A stretch of 64,000 nt of DNA from Theocolax elegans (lineage: Eukaryota > Arthropoda > Insecta > Hymenoptera > Cerocephalidae), in NCBI GenBank assembly GCA_026168455.1, contig CM047426.1, positions 48,679,589 through 48,743,588 of the forward strand, written 5' to 3'. A program made the position numbers and the translations under genes. Of this stretch, positions 36,105 through 45,905 are shown piece by piece. How positions within the stretch are numbered: the first letter of the stretch is position 1; each line of letters begins with the position of its first letter. The notes under the pieces were generated by a model. That model was not told the DNA's origin and made no database searches. It worked only from the letters and a program-made list of their open reading frames with translations.

Positions 36105-37809
36105 TAGAAAATTTTAATAAACATATTTTATGGAGTATACATTGAATATAACTATACCTAATTGATAATAACAATAAAAAAAATTAATTAACAAATTCTT
36201 CCATTTATAAAATATATGCAATGTTTCCATATAATCAATTTAACATAATTTTTATATTTGTAATATAAATTATATATTTTTATTATTTCTTTTAGTAGTG
36301 ACTTCTTTTATCTTAAATAACAATTTTACTCTTTTTCTGAGTTTTATTTTCGTACGAGATCGACCCTAATTGATAATGTTCACATTGTCTATTCAAATTA
36401 CATTCGTAACAACTTACTTCATTAAAATTAATTTTTTGGGGCTCACATCTACTCCATTTCCATTGATGGACTTGCATAGTACCTTTGAATGGAGAAAACA
36501 ATTGTTAAGAAATAATGTTTATTTTTAGTCAAAACAGTAAAGCATGTAATGATCAGCATCGATTATTTGTTATAAAAGAAATTTGGACAGGGGATGTTAC
36601 ATGCCAGGGGAGTTTACATAGATTGTTTTTTAAATTTTGTTACGTTAACATTTAAAATTTCCACATCGGAATAATACTGTTTTTATGTAGTTACTTTATC
36701 TGAAATTTACTCTATGAATTGGTTTTAAAAAATTTATTAGTTTTCCAATTATCCTCTACCAGAGGAATTACATTAAAAAAGGTAATCGCTGAATTACCAC
36801 AACAACATGCCCGTATTTTTTGCTTAACATCATGAAATATTAAAAATAAAATTTTTACCTCTAAAGTAAACCAAAAGTTAACAATTTCACCTGGTCAGAA
36901 AAATGTTTTATGTTTACAATTAATTTTAAAGACATTAATCATAACACAGCTATTATTAATAACAAGTTTGTTACAAAGTTCAGCAAGTTCAGTGCACTTC
37001 AAAAATCAGTAAATGTTCAGATTTTCAACTTAATTTTAATTGTGATTATCAAAATGAACAATTAAGTTTTGAACCCGTTTTTGAAATAAAGAAATACGCC
37101 TATAATCGCACCAGTTAATATGCGATTATGGCCTTCTTACAGCCAGGGGACGTTACATTTCAAACTTTAAGCAACTTAAACTTGGCAATAAAATCAACTT
37201 TTATCAAGTTTCACGGCTGACTTACATTAAATTACATATATTGTACTTAGAATATATTATTCGTAATTTTATATATGATATAATGGGATATATTTCACTA
37301 TTACACAATTGTGCGCGTTAGATGATTTTCACCCACATATCCAAAAGAATTAAAAAATTTGGTTATAGGTAATTCGAAATATAGTACGAATTTTCGTCAA
37401 AACATAAGACAATACAACAATTCTTTAGCATAAATTATTATCCTCATTAATGCGTTCATTAATTAATGAAATACTAAAATCAGACAATGTATGTTGACAA
37501 TATTGTAGCAATATGACATTATTCCAACAATATCGCTGCAATATGAAGTGCTGTCTGGGTAGGAATGTATCTATTCCTTTATACCTAATGAGTATTTTCT
37601 TAACCTTGCATTTTTTTAGAAAAGAAAGTTTTGGAAACAAGATTGTACTCTATTCTCATTTAAGGGAAAAAAATTATAGTGTATTTGGTATTTATTACTC
37701 AAAGTACTATTAACACAAATCACATTTTTATATTTTCGGTTTGGAAACTTTACATTTTAACCTTTAGACTACCGAAATTTTAGAAATGAAATCGTCCTTT
37801 AAAAGTTTC
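36105..37809. other. core of the foldback element, no gene recognised
   Basis: A+T-rich. A motif, CCAGGGGNNNTTACAT or near variants, recurs at about 36,590, 36,605, 36,758 and 37,143, and is also what the small FB element inserted into. The minus-strand frame 36,313-36,501 has CYECNLNRQCEHYQLG, a Cys/His cluster I cannot assign. Confidence 0.5.
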
Positions 37810-39178
37810 TGAATTGCCACCCTGCTTGAATATGCAAAAAAAATTTTCACTTCCCGAAGACGATGTCCAGGTGGTCAGGGTGACCTCCGGGTCATCTGGA
37901 CATCGTCTACTGGTAAGTAGTGTACCACCCTGCTTGAATATGAAAAAAAATTGTCACCACCCGAAGACGATGTCCAGGTGGTCAGGGTGACCTCCGGGTC
38001 ATCTGGACATCGTCTACTGGTAAGTAATGTGCCTCCCTGCTTGAATATGCAAAAAAAATTTTTACTTCCCGAAGACGATGTCCAGGTGGTCAGGGTGACC
38101 TCCGGGTCATCTGGACATCGGCTACTGGTAAGTAGTGTGCCACCCTGCTTGAATATGCAAAAAAAATTGTCACTTCCTGAAGACGATGTCCAGGTGGTCA
38201 GGGTGACCTCCGGGTCATGTGGACATCGTCTACTGGTAAATAGTGTGCCACCCTGCTTGAATATTCAAAAAAAATTGTCACTTCCTGAAGACGACGTCCA
38301 GGTGGTCAGGGTGACCTCCGGGTCATCTGGACATCGTCTACTGGTAAGTAGTGTGCCACCCTGCTTGAATATGCAAAAAAATTGTCACCACCCGAAGACG
38401 ATGTCCAGGTGGTCAGGGTGACCTCCGGGTCATCTGGACATCGTCTACTGGTATGTAGTGTGCCACCCTGCTTGAATATGCAAAAAAATTGTCACTTCCT
38501 GAAGACGACGTCCAGGTGGTCAGGGTGACCTCCGGGTCATCTGGACATCGTCTACTGGTAAGTAGTGTGCCACCCTGCTTGAATTTGCAAAAAAAATTGT
38601 CACTTCCTGAAGACGATGTCCAGGTGGTCAGGGTGACCTCCGGGTCATCTGGACATCGTCTACTGGTAAATAGTGTGCCACCCTGCTTGAATATGCAAAA
38701 AAAATTGTCACTTCCTGAAGACGATGTCCAGCTGGTCAGGGTGACCTCCGGGTCATCTGGACATCGTCTACTGGTAAGTAGTGTGCCACCCTGCTTGAAT
38801 ATGCAAAAAAAATTGTCACTTCCTGAAGACGATGTCCAGGTGGTCAGGGTGACCTCCGGGTCATCTGGACATCGTCTACTGGTAAATAGTGTGCCACCCT
38901 GCTTGAATATGCAAAAAAAATTGTCACTTCCTGAAGACGATGTCCAGGTGGTCAGCGTGACCTCCGGGTCATCTGGACATCGTCTACTGGTAAGTAGTGT
39001 ACCACCCTGCTTAAATATGCAAAAAAAAATTGTCACTTCCTGAAGACGATGTCCAGGTGGTCAGGGTGACCTCCGGGTCATCTGGACATCGTCTACTGGT
39101 AAGTAGTATGCCATCCTGCATGAATATGCAAAAAAAATTGTCACTTCCTGAAGACGATGTCTAGGTGGTCAGGGTACA
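37810..39178 (+). repeat. right 108-bp tandem array, about twelve units
   Basis: This is the same unit as the left array in opposite orientation, with twelve occurrences of CATCGTCTACTGGTA (one as CATCGGCTACTGGTA). Homopolymer A runs of 6-9 bases at the unit joints vary. Because 108 is divisible by three, long frames are open on both strands (37,951-38,421, 38,489-39,043, and 38,413-39,036 minus), giving 36-residue repeats such as LPEDDVQVVRVTSGSSGHRL. Single-base A-run changes break the frames, so I do not call these as genes. Confidence 0.9.
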
Positions 39179-39414
39179 CCCCATACCACCACCCCTTCCC
39201 CCTTCAATTTTTACCCCTTTTAAAAAAGCAACTAAAAACAGTAATCCCCAACAGTGCGTCAAAAAACATGTGATACATCTATTTATCAAAAAATATCGTC
39301 ACTTCGACAATTACGTCATACAAATAGATTGACGTCACAGAAAGGGAGAAAGGTTTTTGATGGAAGCAGCTTAATATAATATAGATTTGACTGGGCTGTA
39401 CCACTGCGTGCTGG

Positions 39415-40555
39415 TTATTGTTTATTTTCGTGACCTAGTTTCCCTATAGGAATAGGAATTGGCTTTGGTAATTCATAACTATGCTTCAAGAGATCCATGT
39501 GGACTGTTCTTGTCTGATCTGTTTTTTTTGTTTTTACATTATGAGTTTCCTGATTCGTTTCTATAACTTCATATGGGCCTACATAATCATTGTCCATTTT
39601 TCCACTTTTAGGTTTCCTAATGACATATACCATTTCGCCCTCTCTAAAGTGTACCACTTTACGTTTCTGATCGTAGTAAAATTTTGACCGATACTTAGCT
39701 TGAACTAAATTCATAGCTGCGAGCGTACGTAACTGAGCCAATGCTTCAGTTGTATCGCTAAAATAAGAGTCATACGTTAACAATTCTTCTTTTGGTGGAA
39801 AACTCGATGGCATCCTTGCCTTTTGACCAAATACAATTTCGTGTGGGGTGTATCCGGTAGCTTCATGCACGTGTGTATTGTAAGAGTGTTGTGCTAAGGG
39901 CAACAGTTCGTCCCATTCGACGCAGTTTTCTAAATACATTTTTAGGTATTCATTTAAAACTGAATTTTGTCTCTCTATACTGCCTTGCGATTGCGGCCTA
40001 TAAGCGCTTGAACAAAATTTATTTATTTTAAAGATTTCGGCAAACTTTTCGAGTAATTTATTAATAAAGTGTGAACCTTGGTCTGAAATTAGGGTCACGG
40101 GGGAACCAATGTAACATATTAATTTTTCAGTGATCGCGCGTGCTACTTCATGCGCTGTAGCGTGCTTAACCGGTACTAGTACACAAAATTTACTTAAATT
40201 ATCCTGCATAGCCAGAATGTATTGATTCCCTGCTTTTGTAGGTGCCTTTGGGCCAACAAAGTCTATTGACCATTTGGTAAATGGTTTAGAGGCTGTATCC
40301 GTAATTAACATTGGTAACCTAGTTTTTACGAGCACTAATTTTTGAGTTTGGCAATTTGGACAACCACGAACGTATTGACGTACGTCTGCCTGCATATTTC
40401 TCCAGTAGTATTCGTTCGAGAGTCTTGTGTATGTCTTAGTCATACCTTTATGACCGCCCATTGCTGATTCATGGTATTCTTGAATTAAACGATAACAATC
40501 CTCTACTTTAGGGATAGGTAAATTATTTTTAAAAAATACTATTACAATGTCTCTA
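39415..40555 (-). pseudogene. pol: Gypsy-A pol: integrase
   Basis: This part would join cDNA to chromosomal DNA. Open from 40,593 down to the stop at 39,415. The HHCC zinc finger is seen as GGHKGMTKTYTR...YYWRNM...CPNCQ. The catalytic D,D,E core follows: WSIDFVGP, LISDQGSHF and PQSQGSIERQN, with the expected spacing. The C-terminal domain has YDQKRKVVHFREGEMVYV and a GPYEVIE barrel strand. All key residues are intact. It continues in the same frame as the macro-like and OTU segments upstream, from which only a TGA at 40,594 separates it. The stop lies about 50 bp before the foldback insertion. Confidence 0.9.
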
Positions 40556-40899
40556 CCCCGAAACTGTTTATTGCACAGATCGATGAAGTAATTTCATTCT
40601 GTAAGCGACAAAACTGCAAGATTCCTAATAATTCCTACGGATTTTATATCAAACTTTGCAACCAATGCCTTTAAAGCTTTTATGCATCGTTTTAAATCAG
40701 GTCTAACTAGCTTGCTATTTATATTCTGTTTTATAACCATTCCAAACAACCTTACGCCTTTCGTCTCAGACATTATAATTTCCCCTACTTCGCGTGACAT
40801 GCTTCTCAATTAATCCTCAGATATATATTGACGTTCTATAAGTGCCTCTAAAATGTCAGTTTTAAGAAATATATCAGCCGTTAATAAGTGTACTAGATT
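40555..40899 (-). pseudogene. pol: Gypsy-A pol: macrodomain-like segment
   Basis: A segment of about 115 codons between the OTU domain and the integrase. It begins DNLVHLLTADIFLKTDI, has VGEIIMSETKG and LFGMVIKQ, then a helix (PDLKRCIKALKALVAKF), then DIKSVGIIR and NYFIDLCNKQF. This alternation (NLVH/AD start, strand, K-rich strand, long helix, IKSIxI strand, final helix) resembles ADP-ribose-binding macrodomains of the Poa1 kind. A TAA (40,810) and a TGA (40,594) interrupt it in frame; the TGA stands directly before NYF, where a single-base change from TGG would explain it. The diagnostic glycine-rich phosphate loop is not clear, so this is a fold-level suggestion. Confidence 0.45.
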
Positions 40900-41640
40900 A
40901 TCCTTGTATGCAAAAGGATGCTCGTCTAAGACTTGTACTGTTGTGAAAGGATGAACTTCGCTATTATCTCCTACCCATGGCGGCGTAACATAAAACGGTC
41001 GTGCTTCAGCTACTAGGTATCGTGCCATGGCTTCTCTACGCTTTGGCCTGTTATCCTGAGTATCTATGTCACTAGAATTATTTTCGTTATGCATTTCAGG
41101 ATACGTTAGTTCGCTTAAATTTGGTGTATCTGTGGCTATTCTGTTTGGCGTCATTGGCCCTATAAGGATAGTACTATCGTTCATTGATGTTATGTAAGGT
41201 GTAAAGTGTCGGTCTATAAGATGTAGATGAATATATGCCGCGTTGTCATCCGCCTTGCAATAACAGTAAATAAGACCACTCGGAAGGTAATAATGGATAC
41301 AAACGTTAATGTTAAAATGTTGTGAAAAAACATAAACGCAATCTATATCGGCAAATTCGATATCGGAGGCTAATATTTTACGTGCCTCTTCCGGTACACC
41401 ACAGTTTTCAAGGGCTGGGCTTTTTAGTAAGCAATCGCGCAACTGACGTGGAGTATAATTAAAATTTAATATTTTTATTACTGAGTGGAAAAAACAATTA
41501 CCGTCACCTGGAATGTCGGTGTCGTGTTCCTTGGGTAATTCAGGTTGAGCACATTCTGTGTGCTGCGAATATACATAAAATCTCTCTGCTAGAGTATCTA
41601 ACGCATTTTCGTTCGTTCTGCTTACGTTTAAGGAATGCAT
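40810..41640 (-). CDS. pol: Gypsy-A pol: OTU-like cysteine protease domain
   Basis: An open frame of 276 codons within the pol frame. Residues 42-52 read DIPGDGNCFFH, the OTU signature with Asp46 and the nucleophile Cys49. Residues 138-149 read HLHLIDRHFTPY, giving catalytic His145. The spacing of 96 residues and the intervening VYVFSQHFNINVCIHYY strands fit an OTU fold. OTU enzymes cleave ubiquitin or ubiquitin-like conjugates. Here the domain follows a charged linker and precedes a macro-like segment and integrase. All three catalytic positions are intact. It could process the polyprotein, remove ubiquitin from retroviral or host proteins, or block immune signalling; the sequence does not say which. 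A TAA at 40,810 ends this frame. Confidence 0.8.
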   Translation of the reverse strand: MHSLNVSRTNENALDTLAERFYVYSQHTECAQPELPKEHDTDIPGDGNCFFHSVIKILNFNYTPRQLRDCLLKSPALENCGVPEEARKILASDIEFADIDCVYVFSQHFNINVCIHYYLPSGLIYCYCKADDNAAYIHLHLIDRHFTPYITSMNDSTILIGPMTPNRIATDTPNLSELTYPEMHNENNSSDIDTQDNRPKRREAMARYLVAEARPFYVTPPWVGDNSEVHPFTTVQVLDEHPFAYKDNLVHLLTADIFLKTDILEALIERQYISED

Positions 41641-41665
41641 GTCTTCCTCATGAATATGTGTTTCT

Positions 41666-42114
41666 GGAGCCGCGGTGGCTCATGGGTAGAGCTCCCGACT
41701 CTCACACCGAGGGTCGTGGGTTCGATCCCAGACGTGTACCTCTGAAAATTTTTTCATGTGCATTTTTCGAACACCGCGACTCAGTGGCTCGGCGTGTCAC
41801 TATAATGTGACGCCAGTTCGGGTGCACATGCGTTTCGTGCACTTGTCAGTGCATGAGAGGCACGGGCATCTGAACTATAGGGAACGTTAGGGACGCGACG
41901 ATGTAAAGAGGATCGCGGTGGTTCCATCGGGAGGACAGGAAACTGTAATTATTAGACTAATTACAGTGACCGATGATATCTTCCGATGAACACAAGCACC
42001 ACTGTTTCAACTACATGTGCTTTGTTTACAGACACACCGTTCACCTCCGTCGCTGATTAGCCCTGGCAGCATAAATAGAGCGACGTTAAATAACATAAAA
42101 AAAAAAAAAAAAAA
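41666..42114 (+). mobile_element. tRNA-derived SINE inserted in pol
   Basis: The 449-bp unit starts GGAGCCGCGGTGGCTCATGG, with an A-box-like TGGCTCATGGGTAG and a perfect B box GGTTCGATCCC (41,719). It ends in a run of about 18 A. AATATGTGTTTCT stands before it (41,653-41,665) and after it (42,115-42,127), a 13-bp target duplication typical of LINE-driven insertion. Insert plus duplication is 462 bp, a multiple of three, so the pol frame resumes in phase on the far side, although the SINE itself contributes stops. Confidence 0.95.
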
Positions 42115-42127
42115 AATATGTGTTTCT

Positions 42128-42912
42128 AGGATCTCAGGTGTAATAATTTGATTGTAACTCGGATTATCGCTTTCCATACTTATTTCTTCGTCTTCCTCCA
42201 TGGGTAGTATATGATAATACTCCGTTCGTGGCGCGACGTTTATTGTTTTACGCGGTGTATTTGGTGAACTTACTTCAATATTATCGCCAGGTGATTGCAT
42301 TGGTACTGCCTGCGTATCTGGAACATTGCCACTTTCAGACCTAGGGTTATCAAAGTTTTTCGGGTCACCATTTTGATCGTCGCCTTTATTCTCCTCATTT
42401 TCCCAAATATCAATACGCAAACCTGTTTTACCTTGACTATTTTGCTTTTGCAATTCCATGAATAGGTTTATTTTATCACCTATTTCTTCTCCGAATAATT
42501 TTCCTTGTAAATTATGTAATGATTGCTTAGTATTTGTTGACACATTTTTTAATAGTTGCTTAGCTGATTCTGATTGTTTGGGCGCAATCTCCATGGACGA
42601 ATCATAGTTAACGTCAGCCGTGAAGTTTACTCTTTCATCTTGCTTGCTTGCATTTGTTTCCGAGTTAACTATTGATTTTTGATTGTCTACACAATCTGCA
42701 TAATCGTGTTTATCAGCTTTGATTGAGGCTATTAATATCTCCATTATGCGTTTTTCTTCAACTGGTGATAATAAGTATTGTCCGGTTGATTTCTGATCCA
42801 ATTTTACGTTTGTTAGTACGCAAGCGAGTTCTACTGAGTCTATGTAATCGAGTTTATAATTATTTGGTTCGACTGTAGAACGTGTGAGCCATTTGATTGG
42901 GGCTTCGTTCAT
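42128..42912 (-). pseudogene. pol: Gypsy-A pol: linker with BAH/Tudor-like segment (second part)
   Basis: It starts after a TAG (42,913) that interrupts the pol frame. The first 80 residues (EAPIKWLTRST, NNYKLDYIDSVELACVLTNV, EKRIMEILIASIK) continue the folded segment begun before the stop. The rest is acidic and low in complexity, ending at the SINE. Together with residues before the stop (GEFLAIRNANEDFYLCLTL) it has the strand pattern of a small chromatin-binding barrel such as BAH or Tudor. No family can be fixed by eye. Confidence 0.45.
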
Positions 42913-43974
42913 CTATTCCGACACATCGGCCAAAGTCAAACATAAATAAAAATCTTCATTCGCATTTCTAATTGCTAAAAATTCCCCTTTCTTGTAGATT
43001 ATGTTATCCCTTGATTTGGACAGGTTGGTATTTTTACTCTGATCAACTTTTATTTTTGCATCTTTGGGTTGCGATTCGAGATCTGTAACGGCTCCTAAAC
43101 TATTACTATGTGTACTTGAAACTTCCGATAAATTTTCTTTAAATTCTGATTTATGCGGCTTCAATGTATTTTTGTGTATTCCCTTTTTGGGCAATTTTCG
43201 AATTATTTTGTCCTTAGAAGGTCTAGGTGTACTCACAATACAAATTTCGTCTCTCATATTAACTTCCTTCCGTATATAAGGGAGTCGTTTATTAGATTCT
43301 GCTTGGCTTAATATCGGTTCATTGGCTGGATGATTGATATTATCGGAAATTCTATTGCAAATAGGAAACTTCTGACCCGTCTGGGTTTTTGATTTCTTTA
43401 TATACTTTCTTTTAGTCCTTATTTTTGACAATTCTTCGTTATCGTCGGATTCGTTAGTTGAATCTAAATCGGAATCTCTTTCAATTTGTTTTGATAACCG
43501 AGGAACCTTAGGGTCTTCGTCCGAACCTGATGACGTCAATCGCGTTCTTTTTCGAGTTTTTGGCTGCCCGTATTTTCTTGTACGGAAGGTGTATAATACT
43601 TTTGCCGGTGATTTTGATTGAATAAAAACATCTTCTTCTTCTTGTTTATCTGCTAATGCATACAATTCGGCTTTTGAACATTCTGGATTTACTTCTCCTT
43701 CTAATATTACCGGGTTCCGGGATAACGCGTCCGCGTTCGTATTACGTGGACCTGGGCGATACACTACTGTAAAGTCGCAGCCTCGTAACTCCGCCTTGAG
43801 TCTATTGAACCTTAGGTCAGGTTTCTTTGTGTTGTGGAAATGTTTTAATGGCTCATGATCAGTGACCACGGTGAATTTTCTACCGTATAAATATGGCTGA
43901 AATTGATCTTTGGCGAATACCACCGCTAGTAGTTCTCGATCATATGTAGAATAACGAAGCTCTGGACCTATCAA
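42913..43974 (-). CDS. pol: Gypsy-A pol: RNase H end and charged linker
   Basis: The first 95 residues complete RNase H: YSTYDRELLAVVFA (catalytic Asp/Glu region), VVTDHEPLKHF and the terminal NTNADALSRNP. About 200 residues of highly charged, Ser/Lys/Glu-rich linker follow, including basic clusters (KTRKRTRL, RTKRKYIKK) that could bind nucleic acid or act as nuclear import signals. The end turns into a folded segment (GEFLAIRNANEDFYLC). Ordinary Gypsy elements have little between RNase H and integrase; here the insert is more than 700 codons. It is in frame with upstream pol after a TAA at 44,002. Confidence 0.85.
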   Translation of the reverse strand: MIGPELRYSTYDRELLAVVFAKDQFQPYLYGRKFTVVTDHEPLKHFHNTKKPDLRFNRLKAELRGCDFTVVYRPGPRNTNADALSRNPVILEGEVNPECSKAELYALADKQEEEDVFIQSKSPAKVLYTFRTRKYGQPKTRKRTRLTSSGSDEDPKVPRLSKQIERDSDLDSTNESDDNEELSKIRTKRKYIKKSKTQTGQKFPICNRISDNINHPANEPILSQAESNKRLPYIRKEVNMRDEICIVSTPRPSKDKIIRKLPKKGIHKNTLKPHKSEFKENLSEVSSTHSNSLGAVTDLESQPKDAKIKVDQSKNTNLSKSRDNIIYKKGEFLAIRNANEDFYLCLTLADVSE

Positions 43975-44001
43975 GCAACGAGAGGCATACGCGCAAGCAT
44001 G

Positions 44002-45900
44002 TTATTTGCCAAGCTCTCCTTGCCCTAATATTGCACCTATGGCGTAGTCGCTCGCGTCGGTCGTCAATATAAACTCCTTCGTTAAATCGGGGGCTACTAC
44101 TACAGGTGCTGTGATTAAAATCTCGCGTATTTTATCAAATGCTTGTTGTTGTTCTTCTCCCCATCTTATTTCTTTATCTGTTGTTTTTCTTGTCAGCTGC
44201 GACAATGGGTACGTAATCTTCGCGAAATCCTTTATGAACCTTCTATAATAGCTAGCAAAACCGAAGAATTGTTTTATTTTTTTCTTTGTCGTAGGCACCG
44301 GATATTTTGCTACAGCTTCTAATTTCTTGGGATCGGGACGAATTTTTCCTTTGCCGACAATATGTCCTAATACTTTAGCTTCTTTTTGCAGGAACTGACA
44401 TTTACCAGGTTCAATCGTAAGATTTGCGTCGTCAAGTCTTTTCATTAGACGACGAAACCTTTTACCATGTTCTTCGAGATTTGATGCAAAAACTATGATG
44501 TCATCGAGGTATACATACAATTCTTGTCCTTGCAATCCAACTAGGATTAAATCCATAAGTGATTGAAATGTAGCCGGGGCATTTTTCAAACCCATTCCCA
44601 TTCTTGTATATTCATAATGACCATACGGCCCTACGAATGCCGTCTTTTTCGCATCGTCTGGGTCCATAGGAACCTGATAAAAACCCGTCTTTAAATCTAC
44701 TGCCGTTATGTAATTTGCTGACGCAACCCCTTCTATTATATCAGTCATTATTGGAATTGGATAGCTATTGCCTATTGTTATCTCATTCAGTTGTCTAAAA
44801 TCGGTCACCATGTGCCAACGTTTTTCACCATTTTTGCCCCTCTTTTTTGGCACTACCCACATCATTGAGGAGTATGGACTCTCCGAGGGTCGTATACTTC
44901 CTGCCTCCAGATTTTGTTGAATCAATTTTTGCATTTCTTCGCGAATCGTTGCTGGGTGTCTAAATTTCTTTGAGCGTACTGGGATGTCAGTGGTCGTTAA
45001 AATCTTATGCGTAACTAAATGAGTGGCTTTTAATCTCTCTCCGGGTAAGCCAAATAAATGTGGTCGTTCCCTAATCAACTCTTTTATATGTTCTATTTCT
45101 TCCTCGTTATTATTACTTAAAGATTCCTGATCTAATTGTTCAAATACTAACGTGGCCCGATCCTTTTCTTCGTTCTCAAAAATTCTTAAAATGTTTGCAC
45201 GGCTTTCTATATTCCCTTCACTCTCGATATCTTTATCTAAATCGAATTCCCCGGTTTCCTTAATTGTTTCACAGGGTTCTAACACTACTTCTGGTGGCCC
45301 TATTTCTAAAACTTTATCACTTTTATTAATACAAAGGGCATACGCTTTCCCTCCTTGATTCTCGGTTACGAAATTACCGAATAAAATGTCCGAGCCTAAG
45401 TCTAGGAGTGGCACAAAACCTACTTTTTCCTCATTTAGCACGCGAGCATAAATAACTTGACTAGTGCGAGGGGGAATAACAAAACATTCATCTTTAACGA
45501 AGGGGATTACCAAGTCATGAAATTGTATACATTTTTGGGCCGCGTTGACTAAACCTTTATATTTAACAAACACATCCCAACCTAATAATCCATCAGTATC
45601 TATCGGGAAATCATTGGGCATAACATGCATTTCGCATAATAAATCATTTAACTTCAACTCTACTTTACCTAATGTTACGCATTCTCCAGGGGTTACACCA
45701 CTAATCGCGACCACGTGGCTAGTATCTACATAATTATCTGCCCTTACGCAATCTAGTTTTATTATAGATAAATCCGCACCAGTATCGGCATAAAATCGTC
45801 CTACTCCGCCTTTTAATTGTTTACTATGTAAGTCTACCGTGGGTGGTTTACGGCCGGTTTGCGTGAAGCGAATTGCACAAACACGCAACGATTCATGCAT
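44002..45900 (-). CDS. pol: Gypsy-A pol: protease, reverse transcriptase, start of RNase H
   Basis: The aspartic protease has YADTGADLSII near residue 38 and GLLGWD further on. The reverse transcriptase runs from RSKKFRHPATIREE through WVVPKK, DFRQLN, DLKTGFYQV (first palm Asp) and YLDDIIVFA (catalytic pair, near 44,510) to the connection, FFGFASYYRRFI. RNase H begins at LTTDASDYAIGAIL and is cut by a TAA (44,002), nine codons before the next open part in the same frame. The true start is probably by -1 frameshift from gag, since the pol frame is open upstream of the ATG at 45,900 into the gag overlap, with a slippery-looking A/T run at 45,896-45,912. Confidence 0.9.
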   Translation of the reverse strand: MHESLRVCAIRFTQTGRKPPTVDLHSKQLKGGVGRFYADTGADLSIIKLDCVRADNYVDTSHVVAISGVTPGECVTLGKVELKLNDLLCEMHVMPNDFPIDTDGLLGWDVFVKYKGLVNAAQKCIQFHDLVIPFVKDECFVIPPRTSQVIYARVLNEEKVGFVPLLDLGSDILFGNFVTENQGGKAYALCINKSDKVLEIGPPEVVLEPCETIKETGEFDLDKDIESEGNIESRANILRIFENEEKDRATLVFEQLDQESLSNNNEEEIEHIKELIRERPHLFGLPGERLKATHLVTHKILTTTDIPVRSKKFRHPATIREEMQKLIQQNLEAGSIRPSESPYSSMMWVVPKKRGKNGEKRWHMVTDFRQLNEITIGNSYPIPIMTDIIEGVASANYITAVDLKTGFYQVPMDPDDAKKTAFVGPYGHYEYTRMGMGLKNAPATFQSLMDLILVGLQGQELYVYLDDIIVFASNLEEHGKRFRRLMKRLDDANLTIEPGKCQFLQKEAKVLGHIVGKGKIRPDPKKLEAVAKYPVPTTKKKIKQFFGFASYYRRFIKDFAKITYPLSQLTRKTTDKEIRWGEEQQQAFDKIREILITAPVVVAPDLTKEFILTTDASDYAIGAILGQGELGK

Positions 45901-45905
45901 TTTAT

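Larger units (their letters stand above)
33423..39365. mobile_element. 5.9-kb foldback element with 108-bp hairpin repeats in its arms
   Basis: The outer 180 bp on the left (33,423-33,605) and right (39,179-39,365) are inverse copies: TTCCATCAAAAACC at one end and GGTTTTTGATGGAA at the other, with GTGACGTCAATC and GATTGACGTCAC further in. Next inside each come arrays of the same 108-bp unit in opposite orientation. The core (34,263-37,800) contains a Helitron-like fragment, smaller repeats and no complete gene. The insertion lies about 50 bp past the pol stop of Gypsy-A. No target duplication is visible, because the left flank is itself inserted DNA. The arm structure resembles foldback (FB) elements. 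Confidence 0.8.

Noticed and set aside
37951..39043. 156- and 184-codon repeat protein genes
   Set aside because: They follow the 108-bp unit, are open on both strands, and are broken wherever an A run changes length.
41666..41740. Functional tRNA gene
   Set aside because: A and B boxes are present but the stems do not pair as a tRNA; poly(A) and target duplication show a SINE.
42007..42130. C-terminal extension of the pol linker frame
   Set aside because: This tail is SINE sequence read in antisense; the element's own frame stops at the insertion.
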